From Castellaniella sp. (lineage in GTDB: Bacteria > Pseudomonadota > Gammaproteobacteria > Burkholderiales > Burkholderiaceae_B), in assembly GCF_004321985.1 (NCBI RefSeq), contig NZ_SCQN01000016.1, positions 1 through 45,313 of the forward strand: 45,313 nucleotides of DNA. The letters run 5' to 3'. Below are positions 36,564 through 45,288 of the stretch, in pieces. The notes below the pieces were generated by a model. The model saw only the letters and a program-made list of their open reading frames with translations. It did no database searches and had not been told where the DNA came from. The stretch's first letter is position 1. Every line of letters begins with the position of its first letter. Both the position numbers and the translations under genes were made by a program.

Positions 36564-38636
36564 ATGCCGCGCACGATCTTCGTCACTACCGCCCTTCCTT
36601 ACGCCAACGGTTCGTTCCACATCGGCCACATCATGGAATACATCCAGGCCGACACCTGGGTGCGCACCATGCGCATGGCCGGCCATACGGTGCACTTCGT
36701 GGGGGCAGACGACGCGCACGGCGCACCCATCATGCTCAAGGCCGAATCCGAGGGCATCACGCCGCAGGCCCTGGTGGCGCGCTACGCAGCCGAGCGGCCA
36801 AAGTACCTGAACGGCTTCCACATCCGCTTCGATCACTGGCACAGCACGGACACACCCGAAAACGTGGAATTGTCGCAAGACATTTACCGCGCGCTGAAGG
36901 CCGCCGGTTTCATCGACCGCCACGAGGTCGAGCAATTTTACGACCCGGTCAAGGGCATGTTCCTGCCCGATCGCTACATCAAGGGCGAATGCCCGCACTG
37001 CCACGCAAAGGATCAGTACGGCGATTCCTGCGAAGTCTGCGGCGCGGTCTACCGCCCCACGGATCTCATCGACCCCTACTCCACGCTGACCAAGGCGCGC
37101 CCGGTGCTGCGCCGTTCCGAACACTTTTTCTTCCGCCTGTCGGACCCACGCTGTGTGGCGTTCCTGCAGGAATGGACCACAGGGGCACGGGCCGACGGCA
37201 GTCTGCGGCTGCAACCCGAGGTCCTGGCCAAGACCCGCGAATGGCTGGGTACGACCGACGGCGCCCAGGCCAATCTGGCCGACTGGGACATCTCGCGCGA
37301 GGAACCCTACTTCGGCATCCCGATTCCGGACGCGCCGGGCAAGTACTTCTACGTCTGGCTGGATGCGCCGGTGGGCTACCTGGCGTCGCTCAAGGCCTAC
37401 TGCATGAAACAGGGCCTGGACTTCGACGCCCTGCTCGCCCCTGACAGCAGGACCGAACAGGTTCACTTCATCGGCAAGGACATCGTCTATTTCCACGCAC
37501 TGTTCTGGCCGGCCATGCTGAAATTTTCCAGCCGCAAGACTCCGGACATGCTGCATGTGCATGGCTTCATCACCGTCAGTGGCGAAAAGATGTCAAAGAG
37601 CCGCGGCACCGGGATCTCACCGCTGCGCTACCTGGACATCGGCATGGACGCGGAATGGCTGCGCTATTACATTGCCGCCAAACTGAATGCCCACGTCGAA
37701 GACGTAGACTTCAACCCCGAGGACTTCATCGCGCGGGTCAACAGCGATCTGATCGGCAAATACGTCAACATCGCCAGCCGCGCGGCCCCGTTCATCACCC
37801 GGCACTTTGGCGGCGAACTGGCCTATACCGGCGACACACAGGCCCTGCGTGACGAACTGCGGACGCTGGCGCACGAAGTGCGGGGCGACTTCGAGACCCG
37901 CGACTATGGCCGCGCCATCCGCCGAATCATGGCGCAAGCCGACCGCATCAACCAGACCTTCGACGCTGCGCAGCCCTGGGTGCTGGCCAAGGGTATCGCC
38001 CAGGCCGACGCCGCACAGAAGGCGGCGCTGCAGGACATCTGCTCACGCACGCTGGCCGGCTTCCAGGCGCTGTCCGTGATGCTGGCACCGGTCCTGCCGG
38101 CGCTGAGCGAGCGCGTCGCCCGCGAGCTGTTCGGCCACAGCCGGAACTATCAATGGACCGACGCGGATGATCTGCCCACACACATTGCCGCGTTCAAGCA
38201 CCTGATGCAACGCGTCGATCCGGCGCAACTCGATGCCCTGTTCGAACCACCCGAATCGCCCACTGCGGCAGTGCCCGGCGGCGAGACCATCGCCGACACC
38301 ATCCAGATCGACGATTTCGCCAAGGTCGATCTGCGAATCGCACGCATCGTGAAATGCACCGAGGTCGAAGGCTCCAGCAAACTGCTGCGCCTGTCGCTGG
38401 ACGTGGGTGAAGGTCGCCTGCGTCAGGTGTTTTCGGGGATCAAGTCCTCTTACAAGCCCGATGATCTGACGGGCAAACTCACCGTGCTGGTGGCCAACCT
38501 TGCCCCGCGCAAGATGCGCTTTGGCGTCTCCGAAGGCATGGTGCTGGCGGCCAGCCACGCCGACGAAAAAGCGCAACCTGGCATCTACGTGCTGGAGCCG
38601 TGGCCGGGAGCGCAGCCGGGGATGCGGATTCACTAG
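36564..38636 (+). CDS. metG: Methionyl-tRNA synthetase
   Basis: This 690-residue class I synthetase charges tRNA-Met and initiator tRNA. Marks are the HIGH region [12 protein letters not shown], the zinc knuckle [51 protein letters not shown], the KMSKSRG loop (residues 342-348), and the anticodon-binding helical domain. A C-terminal Trbp111/EMAP-like dimerisation and tRNA-binding domain (about 580-690; [20 protein letters not shown]) is present. It is the long two-domain form also found in E. coli. Confidence 0.97.
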   Translation: MPRTIFVTTALPYANGSFHIGHIMEYIQADTWVRTMRMAGHTVHFVGADDAHGAPIMLKAESEGITPQALVARYAAERPKYLNGFHIRFDHWHSTDTPENVELSQDIYRALKAAGFIDRHEVEQFYDPVKGMFLPDRYIKGECPHCHAKDQYGDSCEVCGAVYRPTDLIDPYSTLTKARPVLRRSEHFFFRLSDPRCVAFLQEWTTGARADGSLRLQPEVLAKTREWLGTTDGAQANLADWDISREEPYFGIPIPDAPGKYFYVWLDAPVGYLASLKAYCMKQGLDFDALLAPDSRTEQVHFIGKDIVYFHALFWPAMLKFSSRKTPDMLHVHGFITVSGEKMSKSRGTGISPLRYLDIGMDAEWLRYYIAAKLNAHVEDVDFNPEDFIARVNSDLIGKYVNIASRAAPFITRHFGGELAYTGDTQALRDELRTLAHEVRGDFETRDYGRAIRRIMAQADRINQTFDAAQPWVLAKGIAQADAAQKAALQDICSRTLAGFQALSVMLAPVLPALSERVARELFGHSRNYQWTDADDLPTHIAAFKHLMQRVDPAQLDALFEPPESPTAAVPGGETIADTIQIDDFAKVDLRIARIVKCTEVEGSSKLLRLSLDVGEGRLRQVFSGIKSSYKPDDLTGKLTVLVANLAPRKMRFGVSEGMVLAASHADEKAQPGIYVLEPWPGAQPGMRIH

Positions 38637-38681
38637 GCTGCAGGGACCTCCTCCAAGCCGCTTCAGCGCGGCCCGGGATCA
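38637..38681. other. Convergent spacer between metG and the potassium channel gene
   Basis: A 5-bp hairpin GCCGC-N6-GCGGC (38657-38672) is the only structure seen. There is no T-run on either strand, so it is at best a weak shared terminator. Confidence 0.3.
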
Positions 38682-39914
38682 TCAGGCCTGGCCTTCAGGG
38701 GCATTCTGCCCGAACAGCAGGCGCGTGATCATCGCCTCGTCGATAGACTCGCCGCTCAGGGTACGCGCCAGGATTTCGCTGCCCAGCAGCTGCGGCGAAA
38801 TCACGATGTCCGGATTCACGCGGCGGATCTTGGCCAGGTGCACGGCCGAATTCGCAAGGGCGACCAGCTTGGTGCCCGATCCAGCCACTTCCCGCCCCGC
38901 CATCACGATGAAGGCGTTCTCGGAGTCGTCCAGGCGCAGCGCCAGCACATAGCGGGCCTGGCCGGCGCCCGCCTGGCGCAGCACGTCGGCATCCGAAGCA
39001 TCGCCCACCAGCACATCCGCATCGTCGGGATACGGATGCGGATCAGCCGAGGGAACGATCACGGTGACGTCGTGGCCTCGTTGACGCAAGGCACTGTAGA
39101 CGCTTTGCGCCAGCGGGCTCACCCCCGCAATGATGATGTGATTCTTTCGCATGGCATGTGAGATCCGCGCACGCATCAGGCGTCGCAGGTTTCCTCCGAT
39201 GAGAGGCCCGACGATGGCGCCAATGGACGTGGCAAAGACCGTGATCCCCATAAGGATGATGGAAGCCGTGAACAGGCGCGCCGCACCCGTGTGTGGCACG
39301 ATGTCCCCATATCCCACGGTGGACATGGAAACGATGGAAAAGTAGAGCGCCGTGACGGGATCATGAATGGGCGGGTTGAACTCATTGCCCAGATACAGCA
39401 CCCCGAAGACCGAATACACCAGCAGGGAACCCACGCTGATGATGGCGAACAGGCTGCCTGCCGTCAGGCTGGAACGGTCGAACCGCCGCCAGTAGACCGT
39501 CAGCATCGCAACCAGCACGACGGTATAGACAAGCAGCCCCAGATGCCCCTGGCCGCGCCACAAAGAGAAGGTGCCCACAACGGCCAGGAGCAGAATGCTC
39601 ATGGCCCAGGCCAGGCGAGCGCGCATGAACAGGCCGACCGCCATTACCTGCACACCCAGCCCCAGCATCAGCCGCGAAAGCTGTGGAATACCGCCGGTCT
39701 GAACGAAGGACGCAAGCCGATCGCTGTCCAGCGTGCGCAGCGATTCGATCACGCCCTTCCCATGCCCGCCCAGCACTGTCAGCACGGGGTCCAGGAACAA
39801 ATACCCGTCCACCGCCACCAGCACTGCAAACAACCAGTGCCACGGGAAGGCGCGCCAGAACGCGCGCAACAGCAGCAGCGGCCGCGCCAGCCAGTTCGCC
39901 CTTGGAATCAGCAT
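38682..39914 (-). CDS. Kch-type potassium channel with TrkA-N (RCK) domain
   Basis: This 410-residue inner-membrane channel has several hydrophobic segments (about 20-230), then the pore helix and the K+ selectivity filter MSTVGYGDIVPHT, and a cytoplasmic RCK domain. That domain begins NHIIIAGVSPLAQSVYSAL and ends NPDIVISPQLLGSEILARTL, which matches E. coli Kch closely. The Rossmann glycine motif is weak (GVSPLA), as it is in E. coli Kch. The start at 39914 lies in a perfect 12-bp palindrome; the open frame continues upstream but overlaps the divergent cation-efflux gene. It is divergent from that gene. Potassium specificity is inferred from the filter. Confidence 0.92.
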   Translation of the reverse strand: MLIPRANWLARPLLLLRAFWRAFPWHWLFAVLVAVDGYLFLDPVLTVLGGHGKGVIESLRTLDSDRLASFVQTGGIPQLSRLMLGLGVQVMAVGLFMRARLAWAMSILLLAVVGTFSLWRGQGHLGLLVYTVVLVAMLTVYWRRFDRSSLTAGSLFAIISVGSLLVYSVFGVLYLGNEFNPPIHDPVTALYFSIVSMSTVGYGDIVPHTGAARLFTASIILMGITVFATSIGAIVGPLIGGNLRRLMRARISHAMRKNHIIIAGVSPLAQSVYSALRQRGHDVTVIVPSADPHPYPDDADVLVGDASDADVLRQAGAGQARYVLALRLDDSENAFIVMAGREVAGSGTKLVALANSAVHLAKIRRVNPDIVISPQLLGSEILARTLSGESIDEAMITRLLFGQNAPEGQA

Positions 39915-39922
39915 CCGGATGC
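39911..39922. repeat. 12-bp palindrome over the channel start codon
   Basis: GCATCCGGATGC is a perfect palindrome that contains the start codon of the Kch-type gene. It may be a chance GC-rich palindrome or a binding site. Confidence 0.35.
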
Positions 39923-39945
39923 AATGCCCTATTACCGACAAGGCT

Positions 39946-39959
39946 TGCAGTGTACTGCA
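39946..39959. promoter_or_regulatory. Perfect palindrome between the channel and cation-efflux genes
   Basis: TGCAGT-GT-ACTGCA lies in the 78-nt divergent region, 34 nt before the cation-efflux start. Its symmetry suits a dimeric repressor, possibly metal-responsive, controlling one or both genes. No regulator gene is nearby. Confidence 0.45.
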
Positions 39960-39980
39960 CAGGCGCTGGAGAACTGCCCG

Positions 39981-39986
39981 TATACT
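39981..39986 (+). promoter_or_regulatory. -10 hexamer 12 nt before the cation-efflux ATG
   Basis: TATACT begins exactly 12 nt before the ATG at 39993. As at mutL and folA, transcription would begin at the start codon. No ribosome-binding site separates them. Confidence 0.5.
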
Positions 39987-39992
39987 GCTCGC

Positions 39993-40886
39993 ATGCCGCC
40001 CATCCACCTCTCGCCCGCCGACCCACCCGAGCGCCACGCTGCTGCACGCCGCAGCACATGGGTCAGCGTCTGGGTCAACCTGTTGCTGACAGCTGCGCAG
40101 CTTGTCATCGGGCTGCTGGCACACTCCCAGGCGCTGGTAGCAGACGCGATCCACTCGCTGTCGGACCTGATTTCCGACGCAGTCGTGCTGTTAGCCAACA
40201 AACACAGCGCCAAGGCGCCGGATGCCGACCACCCCTATGGACACCTGCGGTTCGAAACAGCCGCCACGCTGGGGATCGGAGCCCTGCTGATGCTCGTTGG
40301 CCTGGGCATGGTGTGGGGCAGCATACGGCGCCTAGAAGACCCCAGCCTGATTGCCGTGGTACATGTGTCTGCATTGTATGTGGCACTGCTGGCGCTGCTG
40401 GCCAAAGAAGGCCTGTTCCACTACCTGCTGAAGGTCGCCCAGCGCGTGCGATCGACCATGTTGGTGGCTAACGCCTGGCACGCACGATCGGACGCAGCCT
40501 CATCCCTGGTAGTGGCGCTGGGCGTGGCGGCCAACCTGGCCGGGGTGCCGCTGGCTGACCCGCTGGCTGCACTGGTGGTAGGGCTCATGATCATACGCAT
40601 GGGCTGGAAGTTCTCGTGGCAGGCCTTCAACGACCTGGTCGACCGGGCCGCCGACAGCGACACCGAGCTCGCCATCCGGGAGCGCATCGTGAGTACGCCG
40701 GGTGTGCGCGGCATCCACGATCTGCGCACGCGCAAAATGGGCGACATGATCTGGGTGGAAGTGGACATCGAAATGGACGGCCAGCTCACCATCGAGGCGG
40801 GTCATGCCATCGCCGTGGCGGCCCGCGAACGCGTCATGGCTGATCTGCCGGTGCTGGACGTCATGACCCACTTCGACCCGGTCTGA
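39993..40886 (+). CDS. Cation diffusion facilitator (zinc/iron/manganese efflux) protein
   Basis: This 297-residue inner-membrane antiporter of the CDF family has six predicted helices (from TWVSVWVNLLLTAAQLVIGLL to about residue 200), metal sites DAIHSLSDLISD and WHARSDAASS, and a C-terminal cytoplasmic ferredoxin-like metal-binding domain (VRGIHDLRTRKMGDMIWVEVDI, then MTHFDP at the end). The DxxxD-like and HxxxD sites fit a FieF/MamM-type protein. Which metal is moved cannot be told. It is divergent from the Kch gene. The ATG at 39993 gives the normal length. Confidence 0.93.
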   Translation: MPPIHLSPADPPERHAAARRSTWVSVWVNLLLTAAQLVIGLLAHSQALVADAIHSLSDLISDAVVLLANKHSAKAPDADHPYGHLRFETAATLGIGALLMLVGLGMVWGSIRRLEDPSLIAVVHVSALYVALLALLAKEGLFHYLLKVAQRVRSTMLVANAWHARSDAASSLVVALGVAANLAGVPLADPLAALVVGLMIIRMGWKFSWQAFNDLVDRAADSDTELAIRERIVSTPGVRGIHDLRTRKMGDMIWVEVDIEMDGQLTIEAGHAIAVAARERVMADLPVLDVMTHFDPV

Positions 40887-40956
40887 GGCGGGTCTGGCAC
40901 GGGCACGAGACCGCACGTGCTCCAGAGCCGCGGTCAGCATGGCGGGGCCATCCACC

Positions 40957-41727
40957 TTACAAGACACGGGACAGAAACGAGGCCGTGCGCTGATTCGATG
41001 GATGATCGAAAAGCTCCGAAGGAGGGCCGGCCTCGACAACAATCCCGCCGTCGGTAAAGTACACAATGTCCGCAGCTTCACGCGCAAAGCGCATCTCGTG
41101 CGTCACCAGGATGCATGTCATGCCATCCCCAGCCAGCTGACGTACGACGTCCAATACGTCCTTGACCGATTCGGGATCCAGCGCGGCCGTAATTTCGTCG
41201 AACAGCATTACCTGGGGCCGCATGGCAAGGCTACGGGCAATGGCCACCCGCTGCTGCTGGCCCCCTGACAGCTCCCCAGGATAGCTGTCGATCTTGTCGA
41301 GCAGCCCCACCTTTTGCAGCAGCGCCAGCGCCCGCGCCCGAACTTCTCCCCTATCCTCGTGCAGCACATGGACGGGGGCCATCATCACATTCTGCAGCGC
41401 CGTCTTGTGCGGGAAAAGGTTGTATTGCTGGAACACCATCGAGACGCATTTACGCAGCGCAATTTTCTGGACATCGGTCCGCAGCTTCTGGACATCAAAG
41501 GCCCCAACACGAATGCTTCCCCTGTCAATACCGACCAGACCGTTGATACAGCGCAGCAATGTTGATTTTCCGGCGCCCGATGGGCCGATGACACAGGCCA
41601 CCTGGCCCTGAGGGACGACGAGCGACATTCCCTTGAGGACTTCAACCCCGCCAAACGACTGATGGACATCCTGGACAGTCACGGCCACCGGCGGGGTCGC
41701 CGCGGCACGTTCAATCGGGGACGGCAT
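40957..41727 (-). CDS. Polar amino-acid ABC importer, ATP-binding subunit
   Basis: This 256-residue GlnQ/HisP-type ATPase is the last gene of the operon. Walker A is GPSGAGKST, then MVFQQYNLFPHKTALQNV, signature LSGGQQQRVAIARSLA and H-loop LVTHEMRFAREAA. Walker B and D-loop read MLFDEITAALDPE instead of the usual DEPTSALDPE. I chose the ATG at 41727, which overlaps the upstream permease by 17 nt; an in-frame upstream start would lengthen the overlap. The substrate is a polar or charged amino acid by family, not identifiable further. Confidence 0.93.
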   Translation of the reverse strand: MPSPIERAAATPPVAVTVQDVHQSFGGVEVLKGMSLVVPQGQVACVIGPSGAGKSTLLRCINGLVGIDRGSIRVGAFDVQKLRTDVQKIALRKCVSMVFQQYNLFPHKTALQNVMMAPVHVLHEDRGEVRARALALLQKVGLLDKIDSYPGELSGGQQQRVAIARSLAMRPQVMLFDEITAALDPESVKDVLDVVRQLAGDGMTCILVTHEMRFAREAADIVYFTDGGIVVEAGPPSELFDHPSNQRTASFLSRVL

Positions 41728-42583
41728 ATCGGCGCTCCAGATAAAGGGTGAGGCGAGCGATCGGATAGCAATAGACAAAGAACCACAACAGATCGTAGCT
41801 GTAAAAGGGCAACAGCAGCTCGGGCCTATCCTCCGCGCTGAGCGCCCTCGCGGTCAGTGTCAGAAGTTCGTCAACGCCGACAATGGAGGCCAGTACCGTG
41901 GCCATCGTCAGGATCGAATACAAATTCATCCACGGTGGCAGCATGCGCTTGATGCACTGCGGCAGGATGATCATCCACAGTGTCCAGCGCCGGGAAAAGG
42001 CCAAGGACGCAGCGGATTCCCACTGTCCGGTCGGAATGGATTGAACGGCACCACGCAGGATTTCCGACACGTTCGCCATGACTGGAAGAGATAACCCCAG
42101 AGTCGCCTTTACCCATCCGGGAACCGCAACCACATTCCCCAGGATGGTCACCCGGAACGGCAGCAGATACATGCAGTAGAACAGCAGCACCAGCCACGGC
42201 GCATTGCGAAAGAACTGTGTCACCAGCCATGACGGTTTGCGCACCCAGGCCGATTGGGCAATCTGTGCAAACCCCAGCAAAAACCCCATGACCGTTCCCG
42301 CCAGCATGGCCAACACGCTGATCACAAGGTTGAGCAGAAACCCCTGCAGCAACAGCGGCGTCCACTTCCAGAGGGTCACCCATACGGAAGGCTGATGTAC
42401 ACCCGCCTGTGCCTGCGCCACACCGCAACAGGCTACGAACAGCAGCAACAGGCCCCAACCTGTTGTGGGCCTCATCAGACCCGAATAGCGCCATCCTCGG
42501 CCAGCGCACAAAGCCTTCGCCGAGGCAGGGCGCAGCGCTTCCGGGATCAGTACCGGCAGATCGGTCCGAGAATCCGGCTTCAT
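41711..42583 (-). CDS. Polar amino-acid ABC importer, permease subunit 2
   Basis: This 290-residue HisMQ-type permease has an N-terminal extension of about 70 residues, with a hydrophobic stretch (GWGLLLLFVACCGVAQAQA) that looks like an extra signal or anchor. The core has QFFRNAPWLVLLFYCMYLLP and the EAA loop ILRGAVQSIPTGQWESAASLAF, which contacts the ATPase. Its ATG overlaps the stop of permease 1 by 4 nt (ATGA). The pairing with permease 1 makes a heteromeric channel. Confidence 0.9.
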   Translation of the reverse strand: MKPDSRTDLPVLIPEALRPASAKALCAGRGWRYSGLMRPTTGWGLLLLFVACCGVAQAQAGVHQPSVWVTLWKWTPLLLQGFLLNLVISVLAMLAGTVMGFLLGFAQIAQSAWVRKPSWLVTQFFRNAPWLVLLFYCMYLLPFRVTILGNVVAVPGWVKATLGLSLPVMANVSEILRGAVQSIPTGQWESAASLAFSRRWTLWMIILPQCIKRMLPPWMNLYSILTMATVLASIVGVDELLTLTARALSAEDRPELLLPFYSYDLLWFFVYCYPIARLTLYLERRYAVPD

Positions 42584-43323
42584 GAGCCAAAGCCTGGCAG
42601 ATGGAGTGCTCGCTCCCAGCGCCGCATGAGATAGGCCAGCGCACCCGCCAGAACCACATAACAGACCAGCAATACGTTCATCAGTTCCGGCACATTCAGT
42701 TCGTCGGACCAGATCTGGCTCGTCACATACAGCATTTCCGGCACGGCGATGGCATAGGCCAGTGTGGTGGCCTTGACGAGGTTGACGAGATTGTTGGCCA
42801 GCGCCGGCAGGCTGATGCGAAGCGCAAGCGGGAAAACAATGAGCAAATACGTGCGTAGCCGGCTGAACCCCAGCGACTGGGCCGCCTCGATGGTCGTGCC
42901 TGAAATCGCCTGGATACCCGACCGGAAAATCTCGGTATTGAACGCGCCGGCAAAGAATGAGAGCGACACGATGGCCCACGTGATATTCCCTACCAACGGA
43001 ACGTGCTCACCCGTACCAGTCGCAGACGTGAGCAGGCCGCCCAATCCGAAGTAGAAGAAAAAGAGCTGCACCAGCGGAGGCGTATTGCGAAAGAACTGGA
43101 TATACCAGTACACCAGCCCACGAACGAATTTCAGCCGGGAGTCCTGCAGCCAGGCACCGATGATTCCGATGACGACGCTCAGCACGATGCAGACAGCGGA
43201 CAGCCGTAACGTTACCAGCAGACCCGCCAGGAAATGCGCCCTGTCGAAGGCATCGTAAAAAATGGACAGGTTGATCCCCGTCGTCTCATACAACCAACGA
43301 AACCAGTCCCAGAAACCCTGCAT
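42580..43323 (-). CDS. Polar amino-acid ABC importer, permease subunit 1
   Basis: This 247-residue HisMQ-type inner-membrane permease has helices from about residue 30, then YWYIQFFRNTPPLVQLFFFYFGLG and the EAA loop FRSGIQAISGTTIEAAQSLGFS. The RNTPP motif is typical of amino-acid importers. The ATG at 43323 is chosen over an in-frame GTG at 43332. It lies 95 nt after the binding-protein gene, with a stem-loop in that gap, and couples to permease 2. Confidence 0.92.
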   Translation of the reverse strand: MQGFWDWFRWLYETTGINLSIFYDAFDRAHFLAGLLVTLRLSAVCIVLSVVIGIIGAWLQDSRLKFVRGLVYWYIQFFRNTPPLVQLFFFYFGLGGLLTSATGTGEHVPLVGNITWAIVSLSFFAGAFNTEIFRSGIQAISGTTIEAAQSLGFSRLRTYLLIVFPLALRISLPALANNLVNLVKATTLAYAIAVPEMLYVTSQIWSDELNVPELMNVLLVCYVVLAGALAYLMRRWERALHLPGFGS

Positions 43324-43387
43324 GGCAGCCACCCGGCGTACTGTTCGGTCAGGTCAGAAGGACGGGCCCACAAGACAGCGAACCAGA

Positions 43388-43408
43388 CCTGGGCTCGAAG
43401 GGCCCAGG
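43388..43408 (-). terminator. Stem-loop after the binding-protein gene
   Basis: A perfect 7-bp stem (CCTGGGC with GCCCAGG) with a 7-nt loop sits about 11 nt after the binding-protein stop on the minus strand, without a T-run. Such structures commonly stabilise the binding-protein mRNA and reduce read-through into the permeases. Confidence 0.55.
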
Positions 43409-43418
43409 CCGGCCTTCA

Positions 43419-44222
43419 TCACTGATACCTGTCATGTTCCTGTTGGGCAAAGGCAATCGGCTTGATGCCCCATTTCTTTTCCAGGGCCAGGATCTTGCCC
43501 GATTTGTGCCAGCCCACGACCATCTTTGACAACAGGGATCCGAAATGGCTTTCACCCTTCTTTGCACCGATGCTCCACGGCGTGAAAAAGATCGACGTCA
43601 GCGGCATGCCATAGTCCTTCCACTGGGGCTTGAGCAGTTCACCCTGGATGGCGGTGTCGTCGTAGGCAAACGCGGCACAGGAGCCATTTCTAAGCGCTGT
43701 GTACGCTTCCGCAGTACCCGGAAATGCCAGTCCCTGCACGCCATATTTGGTCTGGAGATCCTTGTTCGTGAACGTCCCCTGAATCAGGCAGACCTTCTTG
43801 CCGCGCAATTGATCCCAGCTCTTGAAACCGGCGGACTTGGGGGCCAGGACGTTGACCCCCGCTCCGTAGTAATGCGGCTGCACCATCTCCATGAGCTTGT
43901 CGCGTGCCGGGGTATCGGTCAGCGTAGCCAGGATGAGATCAATCTTGCCCTGTTGGAGATACTGCACGCGATTCGACGCAACCACCGGGACCATCTGCAG
44001 CTTCACTCCCAACTGCCTGGCGACGTCCGCCGCCAGGTCGGGGCCGAACCCGACGATGCCGCCCGAGGCATCCAGATAGCCAAACGGCCGATAGTCTGCC
44101 TTTACGCCGACCACCAGGGTGCCCCTGGCCTGAATGTCGCTGACGGCGTCCGCATGCGCCACCGTCAGCATGGAAAAACCAAGCGTCGCCGCCATGGCTG
44201 CAAGAGCCAATGTCCTGTTCAT
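43419..44222 (-). CDS. Periplasmic amino-acid-binding protein of the ABC importer
   Basis: This 267-residue cluster-3 (SBP_bac_3) binding protein has a 24-residue signal peptide (MNRTLALAAMAATLGFSML, ending AHA). Fold marks are GTLVVGVKADYRPFGYLDASG, VGFGPDLAADVARQLG, DLILATLTDTPARDK and GKKVCLIQGTFTNKD. The usual Arg that holds the ligand carboxylate should be in DTPARDK. Ligand identity cannot be inferred safely. It starts 14 nt after the ATP-grasp gene, so the two are co-transcribed. Confidence 0.92.
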   Translation of the reverse strand: MNRTLALAAMAATLGFSMLTVAHADAVSDIQARGTLVVGVKADYRPFGYLDASGGIVGFGPDLAADVARQLGVKLQMVPVVASNRVQYLQQGKIDLILATLTDTPARDKLMEMVQPHYYGAGVNVLAPKSAGFKSWDQLRGKKVCLIQGTFTNKDLQTKYGVQGLAFPGTAEAYTALRNGSCAAFAYDDTAIQGELLKPQWKDYGMPLTSIFFTPWSIGAKKGESHFGSLLSKMVVGWHKSGKILALEKKWGIKPIAFAQQEHDRYQ

Positions 44223-44236
44223 GTTCTCTCCTGATC

Positions 44237-45202
44237 TCAAGCGGCTTGTGAGGCGGGTTCGTGTTCCGCCAACTGGCCGGATTCACGCCCGAGATACGCC
44301 GCGATGGTACGCATGCCATATAACCCGGCACGCTGCTCAGCTTCGCCGTTGTAATTGGTATTGGTGTTGACGTCGTAGGTATAGCGCTCGCCGCGCGCGT
44401 TGACAATCGACTCGATGCCTGTGATGCCTATACCATGGTCCGCCATGAAACGCCGGTAACGTTCCAGTTCGGGAATATCGAAGTTCGGAATGACATCGAA
44501 GCGGGGACGGGCCGGCGCAGTCTCCCCACCCACAGGGCAGGCCAGATCGCCAATCTGGCAGACGTCGGCGGGGCACAGCTCGAAGCCCTGCGACGTATCC
44601 ACCCGGACGGCGTACAAGAACTTCCCACCAATGAACTCGGACCGCGTAATGCAGGGCTCGGGCGCCTGTATGTATTCCTGAATCAGCGTGATTCCATCGA
44701 CGGATTGTTCGAACTGCGGGCTGGCGACGTACTTTTCCAGGCTCGCGATATCATGAAACAGATGCACCCCTAAGCCCTTGCCGGCACGATTGTGCTTCGT
44801 GACGAACGGCGCAGGCATCTCGCGCGCCGCCTGGACGATACGATCCGCACCGACGGCGGCAAGTGTCCGGGGCGTACGGATCCCGTAGCGGCGCAGCGCG
44901 GCATACTGGGCAATCTTGCTGACTTCCAGGCGCAATGCCCGGCTATCGTTGATGATGCGCCTGTCATACGATTCAAGCCACGCCAGGACCGCCGCCGTGT
45001 ATTCGGGACCATAACGATGTCCGCGTGTGTGGGACGACGCGCTCATCCGGTTATAGAAGACCCCATCCGGTGGTGCCGTCGAAAAATCCAGCACCCCTTC
45101 GTCAAGGAACCACTCCTCGAAACTCAGGTTCAGTTCGGCAAACGCCTCGCGCAGGGGCTCCACCCAGGCGTTATTTTCATGAATGACAAAAATCTTTGAC
45201 AT
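44237..45202 (-). CDS. ATP-grasp domain ligase of unknown substrate
   Basis: This 321-residue cytoplasmic protein has the ATP-grasp fold of the RimK/glutathione-synthetase/D-Ala ligase group. A short N-terminal pre-ATP-grasp part starts SKIFVIHENNAWV. Then come SKIAQYAALRRYGIRTPRT, the ATP-binding KHNRAGKGLGVHLF glycine loop and IQEYIQ. Late metal-binding residues lie in YDVNTNTNYNGE, which matches the ATP-grasp N-x-N pattern. The reaction should join a carboxylate to an amine through an acyl phosphate, but neither partner is known. It is the first gene of an operon with a complete amino-acid importer. No carrier protein or peptide precursor gene is visible. Confidence 0.85.
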   Translation of the reverse strand: MSKIFVIHENNAWVEPLREAFAELNLSFEEWFLDEGVLDFSTAPPDGVFYNRMSASSHTRGHRYGPEYTAAVLAWLESYDRRIINDSRALRLEVSKIAQYAALRRYGIRTPRTLAAVGADRIVQAAREMPAPFVTKHNRAGKGLGVHLFHDIASLEKYVASPQFEQSVDGITLIQEYIQAPEPCITRSEFIGGKFLYAVRVDTSQGFELCPADVCQIGDLACPVGGETAPARPRFDVIPNFDIPELERYRRFMADHGIGITGIESIVNARGERYTYDVNTNTNYNGEAEQRAGLYGMRTIAAYLGRESGQLAEHEPASQAA

Positions 45203-45245
45203 GGCTCGCAAACGGCAGGCGCAAGAAGCCACCGCAACCGTAAAA

Positions 45246-45265
45246 AACGTAGACCTTATTACGTT
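45246..45265 (-). promoter_or_regulatory. Inverted repeat in the ATP-grasp operon promoter
   Basis: AACGTA-N8-TACGTT is a 6-bp inverted repeat about 45 nt before the ATP-grasp ATG. It overlaps the likely -10 area, placing it where a repressor would block the operon. Confidence 0.45.
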
Positions 45266-45282
45266 AGTTCCGGATAGCGTGC

Positions 45283-45288
45283 CGTCAA
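45283..45288 (-). promoter_or_regulatory. Candidate -35 of the ATP-grasp/ABC operon
   Basis: On the minus strand TTGACG (45288-45283) is a near-consensus -35. The -10 is uncertain: AACGTA is 17 nt away and TAATAA is a few nt further. The rest of 45203-45313 holds nothing else recognisable. Confidence 0.45.

Noticed and set aside
40955-41300. Possible small plus-strand gene opposite the importer ATPase
   Set aside because: No ribosome-binding site or family resemblance, and it is fully covered by the ATPase gene.
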